Notes: generated by a model not told the origin, from the letters alone. A DNA stretch of 64,000 nucleotides from Ceratopteris richardii (GCA_020310875.1 MU260072.1:264501-328500), one strand, 5' to 3'; counted from the first letter of the stretch, positions 29,680-42,101 are shown. Numbers and translations are program-made.

Positions 29680-29681
29680 AT

Positions 29682-29946
29682 TGTTGGAGATAGATGTGTG
29701 CGGAAGCACGCAAACAACACAAGGAAGGAGAAGAAGCGTGGAGCACAACACACAATACTAAATGTATTACTAGAGAATGTACAAAGATCAATACTAAATG
29801 TATTACTAGAGAATGTACAAAGATCAGTAGCCCATTAGGGCAATAGGTGTATATACAAGCCGGGGAAAAAAACCTCCTAAAGAGGGAAAAAAGTGACCCG
29901 AAGATCCTAGTGTGTTCACACACATCACTACCTGAATATATCAACA
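29682..29946 (-). repeat. 5' LTR of copia C1 (265 bp) with 36-bp internal duplication
   Basis: On the minus strand it begins TGTTGATATATTC and ends CTCCAACA. It is homologous to plus-strand LTRs at 41,859-42,087 and 61,025-61,250. A 36-base unit is present twice in tandem (29,754-29,789 and 29,790-29,825). The LTR at 41,859 has one unit and is 36 bases shorter (229). The matching 3' LTR is missing because the element is truncated at 9,838. Confidence 0.88.
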
Positions 29947-30999
29947 TTGTCAACTATATAGTGGTCGATTTAGTCCTTGATACACTTATTCGTTGGTGTT
30001 TGGACTCTTCCAGTTCCATTATCATTCCATTCAATTCTCTACCATCATGGCATCAGAGGTCTCACGCACATCCAATGGATCAGGGTCTAGTGCTAGTGTT
30101 CCGAGGAGGAGATATAACTTTTTGAGATCCGAAAATTTGATGGCACAAACTTTGCTCTATGGAAGAATCAGATTAAAGATGTGCTGATTCAAAGGAGGCA
30201 ATGGATGCTAGCAAATGGAATTTCAGAGAAGCCTGCTGACATGGATGAAGATGATTGGGATGAGTTAGATGAAATGGCCAGATCTACCATTCACTTGCAC
30301 CTGGCAGATAATGTTTACTTTAAATTATTAGACTGTGAAAGTGCAGAGGAGCTTTGGAAGAAGTTATGCAATACATGTGAAAAAGAGATGGCATCAAATA
30401 AAGTCTATCTGATGAGAAAATTATATGACCTTCCTATGAAGGACACAGATAGTGTTGCAGCTCATCTAAATGAGTTTGATGCTATATTCTCTCAATTATA
30501 GGCTCAAAAAATGGATATGGATAATGAAATGAAAGCAGTTTTGCTATTATGCACCTTGCCTTCATCATGGGATACATTTTGCATAGCTATTAGCAATAGT
30601 GCACCTGGTGGTAAACTCGTCTATGATGACATATGTGGAGCACTTTTGAGTGAGTAGATTTGTAGAAAATCTATGGTTGGCACTCAGAGTGGAGATGCAT
30701 ATAATGTTCGTGATTCTTACCAAGGAAAGAATCAACAGCGTGGCAGGAGCAAGAACAAGGAAAAGAATGTTCAATGGAATAAGATTAGAAGTAAATCAAG
30801 GAAGAGGGATATCGAATGCCATTATTGTCATAAGCAAGGACACATAAAGAAATACTATTATGCATTAAAGAATGCTAAAGGTAAAGGACAGAATGTTGAT
30901 GGGCATGTTAAACAGTTACTTGCACCATATACTTCGACTGTGAAGATTGAAGAAATTAATGCTATTTCTGATGATGCTGATGTGTTGACACGATAGTAC
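29947..30999 (+). pseudogene. Ty1/copia gag (C3)
   Basis: An ATG at 30,047 starts a frame of about 46 codons (MASEVSRTSNGSGSSAS), after which the phase changes. Coherent gag follows: VLIQRRQWMLANGISEKPAD, DEMARSTIHLHLADNVYFKLL, EEMAS-like KEMASNKVYLMRKLYDLPMK and LCTLPSSWDTF. A zinc knuckle CHYCHKQGHIKKYYY has its last Cys replaced by Tyr. Stops occur at about 30,502 and 30,657. It is the same family as the relic at 51,381-52,330. No LTR or primer site is recognised at its left end, which abuts the C1 LTR. Confidence 0.85.
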
Positions 31000-31564
31000 T
31001 GTGCCAACTGAGGCTCTTATGGTTGATTCTCTTTCCCACACCTGGCTGCTAGATTGTGGTGCTTCTTTCCATGTGACACCACATAGAGAATGGTTCTCTA
31101 ATTATGAAGCAAAGTCTAATGGTACCGTGAGACTTGGTGATTCTTACTAGTGTGATGTTGTGGGGATTGGAGATGTGGTTGTGCAGTTCATTGATGGTTT
31201 AAAATTTACTATGCATAATGTACGCCATGTACCTAAGTTATCACACAGTTTGATGTCAGTTGGTCAACTTGATGACCTTGGTTACTAGGTGGTCTTCTAT
31301 GCTCAGTCCTTTCGCATATCAATGGGAAATATGATTATTGCAAAAGGAAGCAAAGTTTGCTCACTTTATCCTTTATTTGTATCACAAAAAGAACACTTGT
31401 TAGCTGTTACTGAATAGCCAATGGCTTGTATTTGGCATGGTCGTTTGGGCCATATATCTCGTAGTGGAATGGAAAATCTTTCTGGTTCTAGCTACTTACC
31501 TGTGTTATCTTTCTCTAATTTTTCATTTTTTGAGCATTGACAATATGGAAAGCAAACCAAAAAT
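31000..31564 (+). pseudogene. Ty1/copia protease and pre-integrase (C3)
   Basis: In-phase codons give SHTWLLDCGASFHVTPH, the protease active site with Cys at the usual Ser/Thr position. Then VRHVPKLSHSLMSVGQL and IWHGRLGHISRSGM follow. The integrase zinc finger His pair is intact, but the Cys pair (EH-stop-QYGKQ) is destroyed by a stop. Several TAG stops (31,149, 31,287, 31,416) lie in this phase. Confidence 0.8.
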
Positions 31565-32626
31565 GTGCATAGAATGCACATTGACTCTTCAATTCAGCCT
31601 TTAGATCTCGTTGATACAGATATGTGTGGTCCTATGCCCACTAGGTCCTTAGGTGGTTCTCTTTACTTTGTCACTTTCATAGATGATGCCACTAGAAAAG
31701 TCTGGGTATATCCTATCAAATTGAAGGATGAAGTATTCCCTAATTTCAGAAAATGGCTTGTTTCATTTGAGACTGAAAAAGGAACTAAGTTTAAGGCTTT
31801 ACATTTAGATAATGGGAGTGAGTATACCTCACATGAATTCAGCCTTTTTGGTCAGTCTAGAGGGATTCATAGAGATTTTACAGCTCCTTATACCCTAGTA
31901 CAGAATGGTGTAGCTGAGAGGATTAATAGAACTATTCAAGATAGAGAAGTCTCTATGTTGCATCATGCAAACCTCTCACAAGGTTTTTGGGTAGAAGCAT
32001 TATTGACTGCAGTTCATGTGATTAACCTTTCACCTAGTACTGCCAAAGGTCTGAAAGTGGCACAAGAGTTATGGACAGGAAAGCCACCATATTATGATCA
32101 TCTTCGAGTTTTTAGGTGTGAAGCATATGTTCATATACCCAAGAATCTTAGACAAAAGTTGGACCATAAGTCAAAGAAATGCATTTTTCTTGGATATGGT
32201 CAAGAACGAAAATTTGGATATCGCTTATGGGATCCTGAAACACGGTCAGTGATAAGAATTAGTGATGTCATTTTTAATGAGTCTAAGATGCATAAACAAC
32301 CCATTAAGGAGGTTGAAGTGAGAAGAGTGGTGTTTGAGGATACTAGTCTAGTTGGCATGCATAAAAATGTTGCACATAGGGATGTTCAAGAGAATGTCCA
32401 TTCAGATCAGTCTGCACATGTTCTTGTTCAGCAACCATTGAGACGTTCTGCATGTGTCTCATATCCGCCTGATAGATATGTTCTAGGTTTAGATTTTCTT
32501 ATGCTAATAGATGCCGGTGAGCCTTCTTGCTACAAAGATGCTATGCAAATAGAGCATCATGTCAAGTGGGAGCGTGCCATGAAGAGTGAGCTGGATTCTA
32601 TTCACAAGAAGGTACTTGGGATTTAG
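31565..32626 (+). pseudogene. Ty1/copia integrase and start of RT (C3), truncated
   Basis: An open frame of 353 codons. The core shows [50 protein letters not shown] and NGVAERINRTIQDREVSMLH, so all three catalytic acidic residues are present. Then VFRCEAYVHIPKNLRQKLDHKSKKCIFLGYG, and RRSACVSYPPDRYVLGLDF leading into EPSCYKDAMQIEHHVKWERAMKSEL, the beginning of RT. The element ends abruptly near 32,626 where minus-strand G1-type gypsy begins, so most of RT and all of RNase H are lost. Confidence 0.92.
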
Positions 32627-33594
32627 TACGCTAAATTCTCCCACTTTATCAATCAGAATTTTTATTGCGGGTGTCACTTCCACTTTATCGTTTCCCAAAG
32701 ATGGGTTAATTTCTTCCAAGTTTAGTTGTTGAGCTAGTTTCTTCCACAAGTGAGGTTTGATTCAAAGCAACTCTTCCAACATTAAGGAACATTGGACTTT
32801 TGTTCTCTTTAATTCTGAAGATGTGCTTGAGGCTTCATCTTGTAATTTCTTTTCTCTTCCCCTCATCGTGGGTGCATGGAAAAATTTAGACTCCTATTCA
32901 TATTCTCCCATATAATTAGGAAGTGTTGCCATGCTCATTGCTTCCTCTCTTTCGTGGTCTAGATTTCATAATTCCTCATAGATCGCTCTAGGCTCAATGA
33001 CCGGTTGATTTCTAGAAGGATCTAACTCTTCAAAAGGTGGTACTTCATTTTCATTCTTCTTCCATTGGTCTTCCCAAATTTTGGCCCAAAGATCATATGT
33101 CCAGTTAGCCTCGATTTCAGGTATTAAGGAGAGTCGTTCTTCATGTTTTTTTACTCAACTCTTCTTTCAATTCCTCTTTTTGCTTTCCATTTTCTCATTG
33201 TTGATTAAAAGATTCCACACATCCTTGAAATTTTGCTTCAGATATTCTGGATTCTGGGAGGGATGGTATAGGTTTTTCTAGCATGGTTTGGGTGATCTCA
33301 ATTAATTTTTTGCATATTTCCAATATTTGTTTCTCAAGACCTCCTCGTGGCTAGATTCTTTCATGTTGCTCTATACTAGGTCCTGTCTCCACCCTAGATT
33401 GATATGCATTTAACCACGTTTAGATCTTCAGGCATGGGATCCCCTAGAATTGATTCTTCCTATTCTTCGATTTTCTTCCTCATCACTATGTTGACTTTCT
33501 TGGTTTCCAACTAGCTTCCCTTAAGCTTGGTGTCTTTCGTCTTCTACTCTTTGTCTTCCTCTCTTTTTTAAATCCATTTGCTCTTAATTTTCTC
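32627..33594 (-). pseudogene. Gypsy gag-protease connector, truncated before protease (G1b)
   Basis: Minus-strand stop-rich reading gives MWKKLAQQLNLEEINP and TPAIKILIDKVGEFSV (32,630-32,749), homologous to the connector and protease N-terminus of G1 at 5,400-5,590. Upstream are Lys/Glu/Arg-rich fragments. The homology ends at the copia junction, so protease, RT and integrase of this copy are absent from the window. Confidence 0.7.
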
Positions 33595-34131
33595 TCACCT
33601 TGCCTTCCATGTTTGAGCCTTCTTCAATTTTGGGTTATTATCAGATTCTTGAGAGTCTTCTATAATTAAATTCCCAGATTCTGACTCTTCCTCCATCTTG
33701 GAATTACTTGTTGTTGCTTTTTCCAAGATTTCCCTTGTCTTGGCTCGACTACTGGCTTTCAATGGAACTATGTATTCTTTATCACTACTTGAGGACTTGA
33801 CTACTTCAATCACATTGATTTGAGTAGTGGTTGAGACCTTATTAGGGTTCTTCGGGCAATCTCTAAACAAATTTTCTTTGCCAGAGTCACTACAATATCC
33901 TTCCCAAACACATGGGGTTGGTGGGTTGTAAGGCAAATCACATTCCCTAATGAAATGATCTCCATTGTATCTATAGAATGGTCCTCTTGGTGTAGGTGGT
34001 CTTGTTGTGGGTCTATTTGGAACTAAGGCCCTCGAGGGGATGTACATGAGATTAGCATATTCTGGTCTATATGAGCTCTCATATCCCTTGTATCCATAAT
34101 AATGTTGTTCATAGGCCTGGTCGTATCCCAC
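33595..34131 (-). pseudogene. Gypsy gag C-terminal zinc-knuckle region (G1b)
   Basis: The frame of 178 codons has Tyr/Gly/Pro-rich sequence, then YNGDHFIRECDLPYNPP and GYCSDSGKENLFRDCPKNP, two degenerate CCHC knuckles. A Ser/Glu-rich stretch ending NPKLKKAQTWKAR aligns with the start of the connector in G1. This is the portion that the LTR-leader block replaces in the G1 copy. Confidence 0.7.
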
Positions 34132-35300
34132 AAGACAGGTGTCATAGGAATAGTAATCCCCTTGGCTTAGGTCAAATCCTTGGCCAAAGTTTTTTTAGCT
34201 TGTCAATGGAGTAGCTGGTATAATGGCACTCTCCATATTTTCTTCTTTTTGTGTGTACTTTATTGGCACTACATTCTGAGGGTGTGGGGGTTGTTGCCCT
34301 AGTACAGATTGAGGTTGAGTGTATCCCTGGTACTCATATGTTCTTTGAGCCATTGGTTGTCCTTGATAGGGAGGGTAACCTATGAATTTCCTTACCTTGG
34401 TCCCTAGTAGGGTATCCATTAGGCCTACATGGGGAAGGTGGGAAAGGCCTTTGTTGTGTGTTGAATGGGTAGTTTTTTGTACTATGGCTGGTATATTATC
34501 GCTCAATGTGCCAATACAAGCTAGGTCCCTAGGTTTGCTACCTATTGTAAGGATGCATGTGGGGGACTCAATCCTCTTCTTGTACACAATTGGAGGGATG
34601 GTCACCACCACAATTCACACATTTCCTTAGCATGGGCATCCTTATTAGAGAATTCTGATAATTCTTATGTCCTTGGACACTTAGTTTCTTTGCCACTAAT
34701 TTTGCCAATTCCTTCACTTTACTTGTTTGTGAAAATGTGTTACTCAAAGTATCATCCAACCTCACTTGATTTTAGGGAATCTTTAGGTCATCCGCTAAAT
34801 TATCTTCTAAATCAATGCATTCCCTCAGGCATTCACTCAATGTCTGCACTCTTTTCACATACACTAAGGTTTTTAGAGTTCCATTTGTCAGTCCATCTAA
34901 GAATAATGATATCATTTTTTGTTTTGTTGGTCTCTCTACTATTGGACACCTGTCTACATATTGCTTGAACCTTCTAACTGTCAATCTTATTGATTTAGTA
35001 AGGGTTTGTTTAAAACTATGAATTAATGAAGTAGAGTTGTGTTTAATCCGAGTCTTAGTAAATTAATCTATCAATTCTTGAAAGAATTGTTCCATGTTTG
35101 CAAATCAGTTTGCATCTAGTGGTTGGAACCATGCAAGGGTTGTTACCATTAAAGTCAATCCAAAGGATTCATATTGAACAAAGAACTCATTGACCTATTC
35201 AGCCCGGATCACTCGCTTAAACTCAACTATATGATCATAACGCTCTGCAAAACCATCATAATGATTTCTCATACATTTGACCACTTGAGTAGGTCTCAGT
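34132..35300 (-). pseudogene. Gypsy gag core (G1b)
   Basis: Fragments in different phases of the minus strand: MLRKCVNCGGDHPSNC (first zinc knuckle, about 34,590-34,640), VKELAKLVAKKLSVQGH, RFKQYVDRCPIVERPTKQKM and ISLFLDGLTNGTLKTLVYVK (34,772-34,984). Further gag-core pieces up to 35,300 are stop-rich. The similarity to the G1 gag at 8,252-9,055 is obvious codon by codon. Confidence 0.82.
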
Positions 35301-36305
35301 CTTTGCCCTCATTCAGGTGATCTAAGAGCTATGGCAATAGCAGACTATACAAGATGCACACTTGGTCCTCCACCATTTGGTGGTCTCAAAAGAAAGGGTG
35401 TTTTATTTGTAGCTTCACTCCGAGGGTTCATCTGATAATTGGGATTGTATCCTTGTATGAAAATTGTACATGAGACCTCATTGGAATACTTTGTTGGCTT
35501 GTCTATCCCAGGATAGGGTTTGCATCACTTTGGGAAGTCTTATGAGGGTTCTGCAAGGTGGTTGCCTAATCTCAGGGTGGGAACACTGGGCTCCCTAAGT
35601 ACCTCAATATGGATCTTTCCAATTCATCTATTGGCTAGTACCTTCCTTTATTCTGATCTAGATATGTGACTCTAGAAGAGTCTTCTGGATCATGGAGTTC
35701 ATAAATAATCACACGTTTGATACCTTCTCCCCTTAGTGGTGAAGTGGCCTATAGTAACATGTTGAATCCATTCACCATATATATATCAATCAAGTTATCA
35801 TCTTAAGAATCTTATCTCCTCTCCATACCTTAGTTATGATAGATTTTCCTCTATGTGTAGTTATCACTTCTCCACTTTCCATCCTATTGGCATTCTCTAG
35901 TTCCTAAGTCTCCCCTCTCTCAGATGTCATCCATAATATACAAATGACCCAATTTGTCCATGTACAATCCTCTTTCATATTGCACTGCAAGCCTTGGCAC
36001 TAGCTCTCAGTCTATTATTTCTTCATTTGTACTACTGATCTATTTAGAACATCAAAGTAAATGGGTAACACATGCATGTTTGTGGAAACATGTTGTAGGG
36101 ATGTCCTATATTCACCTTCAATGATGGACATGAGTTTGACCATAGGCACATACTTATGCATATCTTCAGAGTTCATGACTCTTTCTTCCTCTGAATCACT
36201 AAAAGTATCAGAGTAGATAGAATGGATGCTCAATTGGCCTACACTTCCTACAGAAGATACAACACTTTTTCGGCTCCCTAATACCCGGCCTGATCTTAAG
36301 TTCAT
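35301..36305 (-). pseudogene. Gypsy gag N-terminal region (G1b)
   Basis: Minus-strand ATG at 36,305 starts MNLRSGRVLGSRKSVVSS, then DTFSDSEEERVMNSEDMHK and SIIEGEYRTSLQHVSTN. 35,301-36,014 contains stop-rich sequence collinear with 9,056-9,658 of G1. MNLRSG-type starts are common in plant gypsy gags. Confidence 0.72.
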
Positions 36306-37540
36306 TCACCATTTAACTCTTGGGCCCTCTTGGGTAATCCATTAGCTCAATTGACTACTCTTGGTCAATGCTTACACATTAGAAATCTTAATTTTCTCCT
36401 GTGAAATTATGTGGTCACTTTTGCTTCTACACATGATACATGATACTGGAAAGGCACGGTACACGATACTTCAGGCAAAATGATACATGAAGGTTGTGAT
36501 ACATGATATCTCAGATGAGATGATATACGATACACAATCTTCAACGATATGATACCTACAATTGTCACTATATTCGATGTTTGTTGGGTATACGATAGAT
36601 GATACTTACTCTCACGATACGGTACTTCTCCTCTTGATGATACACAATATGAGATTGCATGATACACAATACACAATATCAATTTTCCCACGATAGGATA
36701 TTAAGTTGCCTCACAATACACGATACTTGGAAATACGTGATACAAAATATTAACCCTCTCGTGATACATGATACTTGATAAGTATCAATGATACACGATA
36801 CATGGTTATTCATGATACTCAACCTGAAGATACACAATACTTGTGAGGTATTGCGATACACTGGCAGTATGAGGTATTAGTGATACACAATACCTGCCAA
36901 GTATCACGATACACAAGAATTCTGGTATCTTGATATCTAAACTCAACCGGTCATGATACTTGGACTTATAGAGGTCCAAATTAAACATTTTTATGGTATT
37001 TGGCTCTTTATCTGCTCCTAGTCTCCCTTATGTGCATGTGGATACAAAATCTCACTCAAAACCCCCTATAGCATCCTTGTGATACTTAGACTATGTCTTG
37101 TCACGTGTTGGAATTGTTCTATTATATTTTTAAAATAAGAATGATGAATGGCTCACCTCAAAGGTTCTCTTGCTCAAATCTCAGCACCCTACTTCCTCTA
37201 TGCATCTACTTTTTGCCGATACCTGCTCCACGATACCAGTCATTATTTTGGTCACGATACTTGCATAAAGCACAAGTGACTTGGAAAATGAAAGATTTTG
37301 TATTTTGGGCCTCTAGGGTGAACGAAGCCTAAAAATAAAATGAATAATTTTTTTGAAATTTTCTTGGGGTAATTTTCCTACTCTACTCCTATACACTTCC
37401 TCCTAATCCTAAACCCAAAACTCGTTACACACACAGTGCAAAAGAAATGCTAATTTTCCACACAATTGAAATCACTTCTTAGCACACAATACCTTCACAT
37501 CGTAGCTATAACCATCACATAGGCACCTTGATCGGACTAT
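36306..37540 (-). repeat. Gypsy leader with dispersed GATACACGATAC repeats (G1b)
   Basis: Between the gag start and the primer-binding site, 36,417-37,000 is packed with variants of GATAC(A/C)-(C)GATAC, such as GTATCACGATAC and GATACACGATAC, with weaker copies to 37,255. At least eight CACGATA cores are seen. The position equals that of the AATCGTG array in G1, and the same CACGAT/ATCGTG core is shared although flanks differ. 37,260-37,540 is ordinary AT-rich leader. Confidence 0.8.
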
Positions 37541-37558
37541 TCCCCGACAACTGTGCCA
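37541..37558 (-). other. Primer-binding site, tRNA-Asp-like (G1b)
   Basis: The minus strand reads TGGCACAGTTGTCGGGGA, close to the complement of the plant tRNA-Asp 3' end and to the G1 site at 7,273. It defines the LTR edge near 37,566. Confidence 0.8.
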
Positions 37559-37565
37559 AAACACA

Positions 37566-38727
37566 TGTGTACGTAAGCCAATGTCTTAGGACTTATACCT
37601 CAATTACCAACAAGCGTCTATAGTGGTGGACTATACACACTTTAATTTATCAATCCATGGAAGTAGACGTATCAAGTGTATGAGGACACGTGCATATGTA
37701 ATGGGAAATGAAGGGAATGTACCAACAATGCATGCAAATTAGGTGGAAGAACCTCTCAAGTTACATGTTCCCTTGAAAGTGCACGTCGTAATACTTGTTA
37801 TATTAGTAAGCACAAATTAGACCTTTTCTCTCAGTTTCGATACTCGAATATGGTCAATAGTCAGTTCTTTTTGAAGCTCTCGATGAGACACATCCATACA
37901 GTAGTAATCTCACAAACGTGGTGCAAGTTATGAACAAAATATTGAGTGGTGGGAAATACCGACTCCGCTCCACAAGTCGCCAATCTTCACACACACTACA
38001 ATGATGAAAACAGATAGGGAAGGTGTAGACAACCCTCTAAGCACACATTTCAAGCATCAAACACACATGCAAGCTCTTGGAGAAGAAGATACACAAGAGG
38101 AAAAATCCAATTCAAAATTTTCAGCTTGATCACTCACAATGGCAAAAAAACTCTACAAAGAGTCACAAAGTGACTTATGTACATGTGCCCTAAAAATGGT
38201 CCTTTCACACAAGAGACTGGCACTTATATTGAAAATCACTTAATCTCTACTATTGTACAAGGCTAATGCTACAATGTTCAAGATTCATGTATCTAGAGGA
38301 CCCCTCCAGAGCATTTACATGGCTTTTTGAAGTTATACAAAGGATTTTGAAAGAAAATGGTTTTTTTTTAATGGAAATTTCAGGGCCCACTTTTCTTCAC
38401 TTCTCTCTTCTGCAATAGTCCCAAAACCCATATCTTCCCCATATCATGTCTAATACACTTATATTGAAGTGTGTTCAATGAGAGCCTATATGCCTTAGAA
38501 AAAGTAGAACCAAACATACATGTGATAGGTGCCCAAGTCCTATGAAGATCAAAGAAGCATGATTTTCTAAGCTCAATAGCAAATGATGCCCCTAAAGAAA
38601 TATGCTCAAAACATAAAACACAAACCTCGATAAATGGTCTCCATTCTATCAGCTAGGGATAACATAGACACATAGAAGGTGCACAAACCATATGTTTCAA
38701 TACTCCTCACATGATGTGCATACAAAC
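37566..38727 (-). mobile_element. 5' LTR region of G1b gypsy (outer edge undefined)
   Basis: The LTR edge is placed at TGTGTACG (37,566), from the primer site. No second copy is in the window, so the outer edge is unknown. The sequence up to the LINE is AT-rich without genes. A TATA-like CAATATAAG lies on the minus strand at 38,222-38,231. The sequence shows little similarity to the G1-type LTR at 7,298-7,790. Confidence 0.5.
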
Positions 38728-40560
38728 CTTGAGAAGTTTTTTTTTTTTAATAAAAGGAAGTTCGGCCTTAGCCTAATCTCTCGGACTTTAATTAAAATAA
38801 AGAAAAAAAAGTTACAAGTGAATGGGACTAGTGCCCATGGGACCCCCCAAATCCCACAATGCAGGGGAGGAGTATGGCAAGCTAGAGGGCATTACAAATG
38901 AGGCGGATAAATTTATCATCACCCTCATGTGGGACCCATTTGGATTTCAACTTGTTGTTTTCGAGGAGATAAATACAGTGATGTCTAAACGGTGGAGATC
39001 TCTTATCTCGGGAGATTCTTTTACCTAGGAGAAACAAGGATTTCTCGATCGACCATTCCTTAGGAGCTTGGTCAAAATTAACAGCACATCGGTCCCTCCA
39101 AATCTTCCAGAGAGTCTCACCTCTGATGGCATTCCACAGCCTCGATGAGCAGCTGGCCGCCTCACCCAACATCACCTGTTGCCAGTTGATTTGGCTCGTG
39201 AGTCTCAATACTCGGGTCACGTGACGCCAGATAACACGGGACTTGGGGCAGTCGAAGAACAGGTGAGCTAAATCTTCGATGCACCGATGGCAACGCTTGC
39301 ACCATGGCGGCACACCACAGATTTTGTTAGCCCTTGCATTGGACCAGATACCTTTATGCAAGATCTGCCACATGAGAACGGACTTTTTGACCTCAATTAG
39401 GGGGTGCCAAAGAGACATGAATTTCAGTTCCCACCGAAGTTTGGTCCAAGAAAGGCACCATCTCTTGTTAAGAGTGTGGTGAACATCTAAATCCTCTTTG
39501 AAGTTGGGGGTTCTGGATAGCTTCTTACCATTGCTCCATTTGAGGCCCTCCAGGCAAGGAAGATCTTGACCATAGAGAAGGCGGGTAGTTGAGCGGTCCC
39601 ATGCTAAACACCTACTTTGAAGAAGAGTCCATTCCTCAAAGGTAACTCTAAGTCTCGGATCCAATTCTTCGAACCTAATCCACTGGCTGGTCTCTTGTTT
39701 CCAGAGTTGTTTCCACTGTTTGCACCCCTTGTTCCATAGCCGCTTTGCAGTTTCGAGGTTCCAAGACTCCACCCCCCTAATGCCGCTGATCGGGAACCAA
39801 ATAGAGTCATTTTGTCTTATCCCAGCCGCCCACTTCCATTCATCACTGATTTTGATGAACTGTTTGGCCTTGTTCCAATTCTTCCATAAGGAACATACGA
39901 GGCTAGAGCCTTTCGGGGACACCGGGTGGGGGGAGAACAAAAGCGTGAGAATCCCTATGTCCTTCCAACCAGGATGGCCAACTAAGGTAAGGTCTTTCGT
40001 GTTTCTGAAGATCAGTTTAGCCCAAGAGGACTCCCTATTGCTTCAAGCCTTGATAAGCCACTTTGCTGCCAACTTGTCAGCCAACCCAACAATATCCAGA
40101 ATTCCCAAGCCCCCTGAGTCTTTAGGGCTAATGCAAGTTTCCCATTTGATTTTGGGAATCCCCCTCCTGTTGGGGTCCCCAGTCCAAAGAAAGTTTCTGC
40201 AGATTCTTTCCACTTTGGCCAAGTCTTTCTCCTTAGGTCTCCAACACGAGATAAAGTAAATAATTGTAGACATCATAAATGTGTTAACAACCATAGCACG
40301 CCCTGCCAAGTTGACTTGCATACCTTTCCAATGATTCAACTTGCTATCTAGCTTGGATAGCACCCAGTTCCAGCGTTGGTCCATTGAGATGTCGAATCCC
40401 ATCGGAATGCCAAGGAGACGAAAGACTTGACCATTAGGGATAACTTGACAGCCCTGATCCACCAACAATTGGGGAGTAGGTCCGCTGATTGTTCTAAAAG
40501 CAGTTTTAGCATGGTTGATTTTTGAGCCTGATGCCACACAAAAGGTGTCGAGGCACCATC
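38728..40560 (-). pseudogene. LINE ORF2 3' half with zinc-binding region and poly(A)
   Basis: Minus-strand codons from 40,537: MASGSKINHAKTAFRTI, FRLLGIPMGFDISMDQRW, LNHWKGMQVNLAGRAMVVN and CISPKDSGGLGILDI (RT C-terminal part). Then, after a frame change near 39,960, a 352-codon frame with WNKGCKQWKQLW, PPWCKRCHRCIEDLAHLF, CPKSRVIWRHV and EKSLFLLGKRISRDKRSPPFRHH. The zf-RVT type Cys-Cys-His-Cys pattern is clear. The 3' UTR and T-run at 38,729-38,738 (A-run on the minus strand) match the LINE at 25,336. The catalytic RT domain and endonuclease are missing, so it is 5' truncated. Right boundary approximate. Confidence 0.9.
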
Positions 40561-41858
40561 AAAACACCTCAATGCTGTTTATATCGTTATGCACAAAGGA
40601 AGAGAACGATAAGCTATGAAAGTGAGAAGAAAACAATGAGCATGCTCAACCCATGCATACATACCAAGTGTACCTCCCCTTTCAAAAAGTTGGGGTTTTT
40701 AATTCTCACGTACACCATTGATTCAATTCCCAACTGACAAAAAGTTATACGCAATAACTCCTTTGCCATCCAACATAGAAAGTCGTGGGGGAAAATTGAG
40801 GGTCCTTATTAAGAGTTGGAGAGAAGGGAAGTGAGAGCGGTGAAGGCCACCTGTACCCCATTGCCGATTCATGCAAATTCCAAGGAGTTTTTGCAGCCCT
40901 ACATACGAATCATATGGATTGTAATGGTCACGCGTGAGAGAGTTATCACAGAGAGGAGAAATTTGTGCAGGATAGCATTGGAAAGAAAAACAAATCTAAC
41001 TTCTTTATATTTTTAAAAAGTGAAGAGAGGGAGGGACAAGAAAGGAAAAATACCCATCCCCCTACCCATGGCATTCATTGATACAAAGATGGCAAAGATG
41101 GCAAAGATGGATAGTGATGCAAGTAGTGGAAGAGCGGAGGTGTGTGTGTGTACGCGTGTGCGAGAGTGAGATAAGGGAGTTAAGGGGCTGTTCTCATGGA
41201 ACCAACAAAAATGAACTAAAACCCAACAAAAATATAAAAAAATAAGGGTGGTACCCAATGTCAACAGAGTCCACAAAAATCTGAACCATTCCATGTGCCA
41301 AGGTGCATCAAAAAAAATGTAGACACAACAAGACTTGAAGAAGCCAACGATTGAAGGCCAAACATCCTCAGCAATGGGGCCGAATTTGTTGGAAATGGGG
41401 AGTATTTGGCCCTAATTGCTTTGCATGGAATCAAGAGGTTCTTGAAAGTTGGGTTGCAAAGAATGCAAGGAAAAACACACACTCATGGAAAAATTGTCTC
41501 TGAGACAAATGTCACTTTGGGGTAGAGTGAGCATCCTCACAACCAAGCACACCCAAATGCTAAATCCATACACATGCAAGACCAATGTCATGCAGACAAG
41601 GAAATGAGTGAAGACCAAATGACACCTTCTTCCTATTCCAAGTAGTGGCCATAAGGCCTTGGCTAAGGCACCAATAATGTATGAAATGCCTCCCCTTATA
41701 TAAAAGAGGATAGGAGGGAATTCAAAAAATCATGTGATCAAAATAGACGGAAAACCACATGGACTAAATCAAACGAAATCCAAAGGGATATGGCATAAAT
41801 AAAAAAGGAATCCTCAAGTTACAAAAATGAGGATATGTAGGAAAGAGACTGATATCTT
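40561..41858. other. Region without recognisable gene
   Basis: Only short frames are present. Contents are simple: a GGCAAAGAT triplicate near 41,085-41,112, a TG-rich tract near 41,140, and AT-rich DNA. Sequence upstream of the copia LTR at 41,859 shows no obvious element end. Confidence 0.6.
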
Positions 41859-42087
41859 TATTGATATATTTCGATAGTGATGTGTGCAAAAACACTACGA
41901 CCAGTGGGGCACTTTTTTCCCTCTTTAGGAGTTTTTTTCCTCCGGTTTGTGTATATGCCTATAACCCTAACAATTTACTTATCTTTGTATATTCTCTTGG
42001 TAATACATTTAGTATTGTGTATTGTGTTCCAAGCTTCTTCTTCTTCCTTGTGTTGTTTGCATGCTTCCACACACCTCAACTCCAACA
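41859..42087 (+). repeat. LTR of copia C2 (C1 family)
   Basis: Plus-strand sequence from TATTGATATATTTCG to CTCCAACA aligns with the reverse of 29,682-29,946. It lacks the 36-bp duplication. Followed by the primer site. No downstream LTR is found. Confidence 0.85.
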
Positions 42088-42089
42088 AT

Positions 42090-42101
42090 TGGTATCAGAG
42101 C
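42090..42101 (+). other. Primer-binding site, tRNA-Met (C2)
   Basis: TGGTATCAGAGC, an exact copy of the usual initiator tRNA-Met complement, two bases after the LTR. Confidence 0.9.

Noticed and set aside
29992..30130. LTR or primer site for the C3 copia at its left edge
   Set aside because: No TGGTATCAGAGC-like site or repeated terminus was found near 29,947-30,046. The element may be truncated here.
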